From assembly GCF_034006665.1 (NCBI RefSeq), contig NZ_JAVESI010000001.1, positions 62,001 through 126,000 on the forward strand: a stretch of DNA of 64,000 bases. The letters are read 5' to 3'. Origin of the DNA: Trichloromonas sp034006665. GTDB lineage: Bacteria > Desulfobacterota > Desulfuromonadia > Desulfuromonadales > Trichloromonadaceae. Both the position numbers and the translations under genes were made by a program. Numbering within the stretch: position 1 is the first letter of the stretch; each line of letters begins with the position of its first letter. Positions 58,731 through 64,000 of the stretch are shown one piece after another. The notes below the pieces were generated by a model, which was not told where the DNA came from, made no database searches, and was given only the letters and a program-made list of their open reading frames with translations.

Positions 58731-59626
58731 AACGCTGGAATCCCTTCCATCGCCACGCCGCCAACGGTCAGCCCGGTGCGACCGGACGCGGCCCCTTGCT
58801 CATGCTCCTTTTAGCCCTGCCGGTCCTGCTCTGCGGTTGGCTCGCGGGGCTGCTCATCGACTTTCCCTCACCGGCCCTGGAAGCGCGCCTGGAGCAGGAA
58901 GTGAACAGCCGCCTGCGAGGCCAGGGACGACTGGAACTTGAAGGGCTGACACCACAACTCCCCTTCACCATCGGCGTCCGCGCGGGCACCTTGAACCTGG
59001 TCCAACCGGCCATGGCGATCACGGCCGAAGATCTCGTCGCCGCGCCCCTCTGGCGCTCTCTTCTCGGCGGCAATCCCGGTTTGAGTTTTTCTGCCCAACT
59101 GCTGGGCGGGGAGGCCCAGGGCTTCGCCCGCCGCGACGGCGAGCTCGACCTGAAACTGCGCGACCTGCGCCTTGCCTTCCCGCTGCTGGAAAATTCACAG
59201 CTGGCGATTGAAGGGGTTCTGACCCAAGGCGCCTTTACGGGTCTCTGGCCCCCTCGGGACGGAAGCGAGAGCCGCTTGGCCCTGACCCTGACCGGGGTCC
59301 GTCTCACCGGACTGAGCACCCTCGGCGCCCAGGGTGACGCTTTGGAACTGGGCAACCTGGAACTGGTCGGCACCGGTCAGGGAAAATCCTTCAAAATCGA
59401 ACGGCTGGAAGGGCGGGACGGTCACCTGATCGGGACCGGCAGCGGTTCGCTGCTCCTCGCCGACAATTTCCCCGCCAGCCGGATGAATCTGACCCTGAAC
59501 CTGAAAACCACGGCGGAAATGGACGGAGAACTCCGGAAGCTGCTCACCCTGCTCGCCCCCCCCGCCGCCGATGGCAGCCTTACCTTGCGCCTTTCCGGCA
59601 CCCTCGCCCGCCCCAACCTGAATTAA
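58727..59626 (+). CDS. gspN: Type II secretion protein GspN
   Basis: 299 aa. One N-terminal membrane segment (~24-46) followed by a periplasmic domain of the T2SSN family (LRDLRLAFPLL, LTGVRLTGLS, LRLSGTLARP near the end). GspN is dispensable in some species and its role is not settled. It closes the operon; a strong bidirectional terminator follows. No gspO or gspS is found here. Confidence 0.83.
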   Translation: MKRWNPFHRHAANGQPGATGRGPLLMLLLALPVLLCGWLAGLLIDFPSPALEARLEQEVNSRLRGQGRLELEGLTPQLPFTIGVRAGTLNLVQPAMAITAEDLVAAPLWRSLLGGNPGLSFSAQLLGGEAQGFARRDGELDLKLRDLRLAFPLLENSQLAIEGVLTQGAFTGLWPPRDGSESRLALTLTGVRLTGLSTLGAQGDALELGNLELVGTGQGKSFKIERLEGRDGHLIGTGSGSLLLADNFPASRMNLTLNLKTTAEMDGELRKLLTLLAPPAADGSLTLRLSGTLARPNLN

Positions 59627-59653
59627 AAAAGGCCGGTCAGCGACCGGCCTTTT
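59627..59653. terminator. Bidirectional terminator between gspN and proC
   Basis: AAAAGGCCGGTC (59627-59638) pairs with GACCGGCCTTTT (59642-59653) around AGC, with T-runs on both strands. Confidence 0.9.
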
Positions 59654-59718
59654 CTCAACCCCCTTCAATCCCCCCTTGTCAGGGGGGAAGAATTTCCTAT
59701 TCCCTCCCCCCCCACTTT

Positions 59719-60528
59719 CTACCCACCCAGCTCCCGCGACCGTTCCGTGGCCCTGGCCACAGCGTCCATCAGGGTTGCCCGCAGGCCTCCCTCTTCCAGA
59801 GCCTGGACGCCAGCGATCGTGGTGCCGCCGGGGGAACAGACCTTGTCGCGCAATACCGCCGGATGTTCGCCGCCCTCCTTGACCATGCGCGCCGCGCCGA
59901 AGAGGGTCTGGGTCGCGAGCATCAGGGCCGTGTGCCGGGGCAGACCCTGAAGTACGCCGCCGTCGGCGAGAGCCTCGATGACGGTGAAGACATAGGCCGG
60001 ACCGGAACCGGAAAGCCCGGTCACGGCATCCATCTGCCCTTCGTCGACAATCTGAACGATGCCGACGGTTTCGAACAGATGCTGGGCGGTGCGCAGATCG
60101 GCGACGCGGGCGTGGCGGCCGGAGCAGAGGGCGGTGGCACCGGCGCCGACCAGGGCCGGGGTGTTGGGCATGGCGCGGATGATCCGTCGCGGTCCGCCGA
60201 GAAGCCGCTCCAGCTCAGGGGTGCCGACTCCGGCAAGGATGGAGATCAGCAGCTTGTCGTCGCTGAAGAGTTCGCCAAACCCGGCCAGCGCCGTTTCCCG
60301 CACTTGGGGCTTGACCGCCAGCACCAGCAGGTCGCAGTCTCTGACCAGTTCCCGATTGTCGCTGATCACCCGGACGCCGTAACGATCCTCCAGCAAGCGC
60401 CGCCGCTCGTCGCTGGGCTCGGCGACCAGTAGCCGGGCCACGGGGAAGGCGCCGCCGAGCAGCCCCTTGATGATGGCCTCGGCCATGTTGCCGCCTCCGA
60501 TAAATCCGATTTTGTCGATTTTTTCCAT
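59719..60528 (-). CDS. proC: Pyrroline-5-carboxylate reductase
   Basis: 269 aa from ATG 60528 (MEKIDKIGFIGGGNMAEAI) with AGGAAGGGA upstream; an in-frame extension to 60633 crosses the promoter. Last step of proline synthesis, reducing pyrroline-5-carboxylate with NAD(P)H. Rossmann GFIGGGNMA near the start, VKPQV, and the C-terminal signature LSGSGPAYVF ... SPGGTTIAGV are all present. Divergent from speA, with its own sigma-70 promoter. Confidence 0.96.
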   Translation of the reverse strand: MEKIDKIGFIGGGNMAEAIIKGLLGGAFPVARLLVAEPSDERRRLLEDRYGVRVISDNRELVRDCDLLVLAVKPQVRETALAGFGELFSDDKLLISILAGVGTPELERLLGGPRRIIRAMPNTPALVGAGATALCSGRHARVADLRTAQHLFETVGIVQIVDEGQMDAVTGLSGSGPAYVFTVIEALADGGVLQGLPRHTALMLATQTLFGAARMVKEGGEHPAVLRDKVCSPGGTTIAGVQALEEGGLRATLMDAVARATERSRELGG

Positions 60529-60567
60529 GGGGGTTTCCCTTCCTTTCGTCGTCAACAAGACCTCTTC

Positions 60568-60596
60568 AGTAAAGCGAAAAGCCTTATCTCTGTCAA
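60568..60596 (-). promoter_or_regulatory. Sigma-70 promoter of proC
   Basis: On the minus strand TTGACA (60591-60596) and TTTACT (60568-60573) are separated by 17 bases, 40 bases before the proC start. Confidence 0.7.
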
Positions 60597-60632
60597 GGGT
60601 TGTGCCCAGCGCCCGCAAGGATGAAAAAACCA

Positions 60633-60661
60633 TTGACCCCTCGGGGCTTTAGCGGTATAAC
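60633..60661 (+). promoter_or_regulatory. Sigma-70 promoter of speA
   Basis: TTGACC (60633-60638) and TATAAC (60656-60661) are separated by 17 bases. Confidence 0.8.
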
Positions 60662-60667
60662 GCCCCG

Positions 60668-60842
60668 GTTCCGCCGCGCGCGGGACGTCCTTACCCGCAG
60701 CCGGGATTGCGGTCGCAACGGGAACTTGCTACTGTAAAAAAAACCTTTCCCGAAAGCGCCGCTATCGGCATGAGGGCGGCTAAATCCTTCCTTCCCTCGC
60801 CCCTTTCTTTTTCAGCCCCTTGATCCAGGAGAACTCATCGCC
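60668..60842 (+). other. Long untranslated leader of speA
   Basis: From the predicted start near 60668 to the ATG at 60843 there are ~175 bases with several GC-rich potential stems (for example gcggg ... cccgc near 60680-60696 and gccgc ... gcggc near 60759-60780). I do not recognise a riboswitch class. A ribosome site (CAGGAGAA) stands before the ATG. Confidence 0.5.
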
Positions 60843-62756
60843 ATGAATCCTCGCACCACACCCCGCTGGACGGTGGAAAAGTCCGCGGAACTTTATGGCA
60901 TCCGGCGCTGGGGCGCCGGCTTTTTCGACATGGACGCCAACGGCGACATCACGGTCAAGGTGAAATTCCCCAACGGTGAGGTCGCGGTCTCTCTCATGGA
61001 AATCGCCCGGGGCATCGCCCAGCGCGATCACGCCATGCCGGTATTGCTGCGTATTGAGAATCTGCTTGACGCCCGGATTATCTACCTCAACGAAACCTTC
61101 CGTGAAGCTATCGCCGAAACGGGCTACCAGGGGGAATACCGGGGCGTCTTCCCGGTCAAGGTCAACCAGCAGAGCCACGTCATCGAGGAGATCACTCGCT
61201 TCGGCGCCCGCTACGGCCACGGCCTCGAAGCCGGGAGCAAGGCCGAGCTGGTGCTGGCTATGGCCTCCCTGCAACCGGGTGCCCTGCTCATCTGCAACGG
61301 CTACAAGGATGAGGAATTCATCGATCTCGGCCTGCGCGCCACCCGCCTCGGCTATCGTTGCTTCTTCGTCATCGAATCGCCGGCCGAGCTGGACATCGTC
61401 ATCGCCCGCAGCCGCGCCCTTGGTGTGCGTCCGCTGATCGGCGCCCGCGCCAAGGTCTACGCCAAGGTCGGCGGCCAGTGGACGGAATCGAGTGGCGACC
61501 GCAGCAGCTTCGGCCTCAGCTCGACCCAGCTCATCGAGATCTTCGAAAAACTTAACGACCTGGGGATGATCGACTGCCTGCAACTGCTCCACTGCCATCT
61601 CGGCTCGCAGATCCCCAACCTCGCCGACATCCGCGCCGGGGTGCTCGAGGCCTGCCGCTACTACGCAGCGCTGGTCAAGGAAGGCGCGCCCATGGGCTAC
61701 CTCGATTTCGGCGGCGGCCTGGCTGTCGACTATCTCGGCACCCAAAGCATTCATCCCCACTCGCGCAACTATGACTTGGCCGACTACTGCCGCGCCATCA
61801 TCGACGTCATTCGCGCCACTTTCGACGTACAGGGGATCAAGCACCCGCACATCGTCACCGAATCGGGACGGGCAACCGTCGCCTTCTCCTCGGTGCTGAT
61901 GTTCAACATCCTCGATGTCATGCACTTCGAGGCGGTCTCCCTCCCCGACACCCTGCCCGAGGGGAGCCACAAGCGACTGCGCCATCTCTTCGACCTGTGC
62001 GAGGATATCGAGGATCACAACCTGGCCGACCGCTACACCGAGGCGTTGGCCATCCGCGGGCAGATCCGCGACCTCTTCCGCCAGGGGCAAATCAGTCTGC
62101 GCGAACGCTCCCTCTCGGAAAACATATTCCTCGCCTTGGCCCAGTCCATCGCCGGGCGCATCGACGGCCTCGACGAGATCCCCGCCGGGCTTGAAGGGCT
62201 GCGGCAGAGTCTCTCGGACATCTATTACGGCAATTTCAGCGTCTTCCAGTCGCTGCCCGACACCTGGGCGATCAACCAGATCTTCCCCATCGTTCCCCTG
62301 CACCGCAATGGCGAGGCGCCGACCCGCGAAGCGATCATCGCCGACCTCACCTGCGACAGCGACGGCAAGGTCGACACCTTCATCACCGGTCGCGGGGTGC
62401 GGCCGACCCTGCCCTTGCACGCCGTCAACCCCAACGAAGAATACCTGCTCGGTGTCTTTCTGGTCGGCGCCTACCAAGAAACCCTCGGCGACCTGCACAA
62501 CCTGCTCGGCGATACCAACATCGTCAGCGTGCGCATCAACGAGGACGGCAGCTACGACGTCATGAAGGAGATCGAAGGGGACAGCATCGCCGACGTGCTC
62601 AGCTACGTCGAATACAACCCCCAGGCGCTCTTCGAGAATTTTCGCGCCATCGCCGAGGTGGCGGTGCGCGAGAAACGGATTCGCGTCGAGGAGCGACAGC
62701 AGATTCTCAACGAGTTCTCCGCCAGCTTGCAGGGTTACACCTATTTCGAGAAGTAG
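60843..62756 (+). CDS. speA: Biosynthetic arginine decarboxylase
   Basis: 637 aa. PLP enzyme of the alanine-racemase-like fold III that turns arginine into agmatine, the first step of one route to putrescine and spermidine. The PLP lysine is in VFPVKVNQQ; HCHLGSQIPN, YLDFGGGLAVDY and VTESGRATVA are conserved, and the N-terminal NGDITVKV is typical of SpeA. Length is normal (E. coli 658 aa). Good sigma-70 promoter and a long leader lie upstream; a terminator follows. No speB is seen. Confidence 0.97.
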   Translation: MNPRTTPRWTVEKSAELYGIRRWGAGFFDMDANGDITVKVKFPNGEVAVSLMEIARGIAQRDHAMPVLLRIENLLDARIIYLNETFREAIAETGYQGEYRGVFPVKVNQQSHVIEEITRFGARYGHGLEAGSKAELVLAMASLQPGALLICNGYKDEEFIDLGLRATRLGYRCFFVIESPAELDIVIARSRALGVRPLIGARAKVYAKVGGQWTESSGDRSSFGLSSTQLIEIFEKLNDLGMIDCLQLLHCHLGSQIPNLADIRAGVLEACRYYAALVKEGAPMGYLDFGGGLAVDYLGTQSIHPHSRNYDLADYCRAIIDVIRATFDVQGIKHPHIVTESGRATVAFSSVLMFNILDVMHFEAVSLPDTLPEGSHKRLRHLFDLCEDIEDHNLADRYTEALAIRGQIRDLFRQGQISLRERSLSENIFLALAQSIAGRIDGLDEIPAGLEGLRQSLSDIYYGNFSVFQSLPDTWAINQIFPIVPLHRNGEAPTREAIIADLTCDSDGKVDTFITGRGVRPTLPLHAVNPNEEYLLGVFLVGAYQETLGDLHNLLGDTNIVSVRINEDGSYDVMKEIEGDSIADVLSYVEYNPQALFENFRAIAEVAVREKRIRVEERQQILNEFSASLQGYTYFEK

Positions 62757-62786
62757 CCGAACGACCGCTCTTTTGGCCGAATCGTG

Positions 62787-62826
62787 CAAAAGGCGCTTTT
62801 CTTTCGAGAAAAGCGCTTTTGTTTTT
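62787..62826. terminator. Terminator after speA
   Basis: GCGCTTTTCT (62793-62802) and AGAAAAGCGC (62807-62816) form a stem around a short loop, extended by AAAAG/CTTTT, with Ts following (gttttt) on the plus strand; the minus strand is also T-rich. Confidence 0.8.
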
Positions 62827-62861
62827 GTGCAGAAGGGAGAAGCAGGGACGTGAAGGCGGCA

Positions 62862-64000
62862 TTAATCGTCCGCCAAACGCGGGCTTTTGATACGCAAACG
62901 CGGAGAGCCGGTGATCAGGCGCGCCCCTTTGTGGAAAGAGGCGTAGTGCCAGATCCACGAGAACATGACGAAGACCCGGCGGCGGAAACCAACGAGACAG
63001 AAGATATGGATCAGCGACCAGAGCAGCCAGGCGAACGTTCCGGCGAACTTGTGCTTGCCGATGGCAGCCACCGCCTTGAAACGGCCGATGGTCGCCATCG
63101 TTCCCTTGTCGTGATAAACGAAGGCGGGACGGGTCGGCGGGGTGATTTCACCAACGATTTCACGGCGGATCACGCTGGCGACGAACTCCCCCATCTGCTT
63201 GGCCGCTGGCGCCACCCCCGGCACCGGCGCGCCGCTGGTCGAATCAACCACATGGGCGAGGTCGCCGACCACGAAGATTTCCGGATGTCCCGGCACGGAG
63301 AGATCGGGGGCAACCTTGACCCGCCCGGCCCGGTCGAGATTGGTCTTCAGCCATTGCGCCGCCGGTGACCCCTGGACTCCGGCCGCCCAGATGACGTTGG
63401 CGGTGGCGAGACGCTCTTCGCCGATATGAGAACCGCACCCTCCTCCATCTCCCTCACCAGGCTGTTCAGACGCACCTTCACCCCCATTTCGCGCAGTTTC
63501 CGCTCGGCGCGGCGGCTCATCGCTGGAGCAGCCGATCCGCCGCCTCGACCAAGATCACACGAGCGGCGGTGGTGTCAATGTAACGGAAGTCGTGAGGAAT
63601 GGTGCGGGCGGCGATCTCCATCAGCGCACCCGCCAGTTCTACCCCGGTCGGCCCGCCACCGACCACCACAAAGGTCAGATCCCCGCGCCGGATCTCCTCA
63701 TCCGCCTCACATTCCGCCTCCTCGAAGGCAAGCAGAATGCGCCGGCGGATCTCCAGGGCATCATCGATGGTCTTCAGGCCCGGGGCGATTTCTTCCCAGT
63801 CGTCTTTGCCAAAGTAGGAATGGGTGGCGCCGGTAGCGAGAATCAGGTAGTCGTAATGGGCCGACCCATTGTTGAAACACACCTCGTGCCACCCGAGGTC
63901 GATATCGATCAACTCGGCCAGACGCACCTCGGCGTTGACCTGATCCTTGAGGATGTTGCGGATCGGCGAAGCGATGTCCGCCGGCGAGAGCACCGCCGTC
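62862..64000 (-). pseudogene. Type II NADH dehydrogenase-like gene, two frameshifts, partial
   Basis: FAD-linked NADH:quinone oxidoreductase (NDH-2) sequence runs off the right edge. The upstream piece reads LSPADIASPIRNIL, then LILATGATHSYFG and FVVVGGGPTGVELAGAL with ILVEAADRLL. Near 63525 the frame breaks (stop follows LLQR) and continues one frame over with AMSRRAERKLREMGVKVRL; near 63425 it shifts again to GEERLATANVIWAAGVQG, then PGHPEIFVVGDLAHV and the C-terminal membrane-binding part with a hydrophobic stretch (WLLWSLIHIFCLVGF). Each break is explained by one missing base. Either a decayed gene or sequence errors; without them the protein looks complete. Confidence 0.8.

Overview
The window reads as a GC-rich, Gram-negative chromosome, most likely from the Desulfuromonadia (Desulfuromonas/Geobacter/Geoalkalibacter-like). 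The evidence is a complete type II secretion operon, TrmFO instead of TrmA, biosynthetic SpeA, several sigma-54 promoters with NtrC-type signalling, a 44-aa Lys-rich protein of a type I associate with Geobacter relatives, and palindromic intergenic repeats of the aacaggc-gatgaaaaa type. This placement is inference; no rRNA, tRNA or CRISPR array was seen.

Layout. 1-9.1 kb: nth tail, then minus-strand genes for two Nudix hydrolases, a lipid kinase, an LTA-synthase-like sulfatase, an NtrC-type regulator, its histidine kinase and a U32 (TrhP-like) protein. 9.2-16.5 kb: cpoB-like lipoprotein, LysM protein, dprA, smg, topA, trmFO. 16.5-23.5 kb: a sigma-54-linked diguanylate cyclase, maf, yggS, an SNF symporter with a tiny companion, an ANKH-like transporter and a Cys-rich mini-protein. 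23.6-30.6 kb is an accessory defence island: RelBE-like pair, orphan MNT protein, type I restriction-modification (hsdR/M/S) and hicAB with a broken hicA. 30.6-37.7 kb: MATE pump, hflKC, a mini-protein, cold-shock protein, xth, MNT/HEPN pair, ZIP transporter. 37.8-45.6 kb: an unusual membrane-sensor/exonuclease fusion, a BaeSR-like system, an SH3 protein, a Spy/CpxP-like chaperone, a DUF4136 lipoprotein and PldA. 45.7-47.8 kb: a chemoreceptor behind a consensus sigma-54 promoter. 47.9-59.7 kb: gspCDEFGHIJKLMN. 59.7-64 kb: proC and speA, divergent, and an NDH-2-like gene with two frameshifts running off the edge.

Most notable signals. (1) Three sequences have the exact sigma-54 GG-N10-GC spacing. 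One of them, next to the NtrC-type regulator, would drive a ~67-nt transcript ending at a perfect intrinsic terminator: a candidate small RNA. (2) A DEDDh exonuclease is fused to a membrane PAS/kinase-like sensor. (3) Two GC-rich repeat elements are read in frame inside hsdM. (4) The U32 protein has a threefold 15-residue repeat at its N-terminus. (5) An ANKH-like transporter sits with two mini-genes. Frameshifts in hsdR, hicA and the NDH-2 gene could be real decay or sequence errors.
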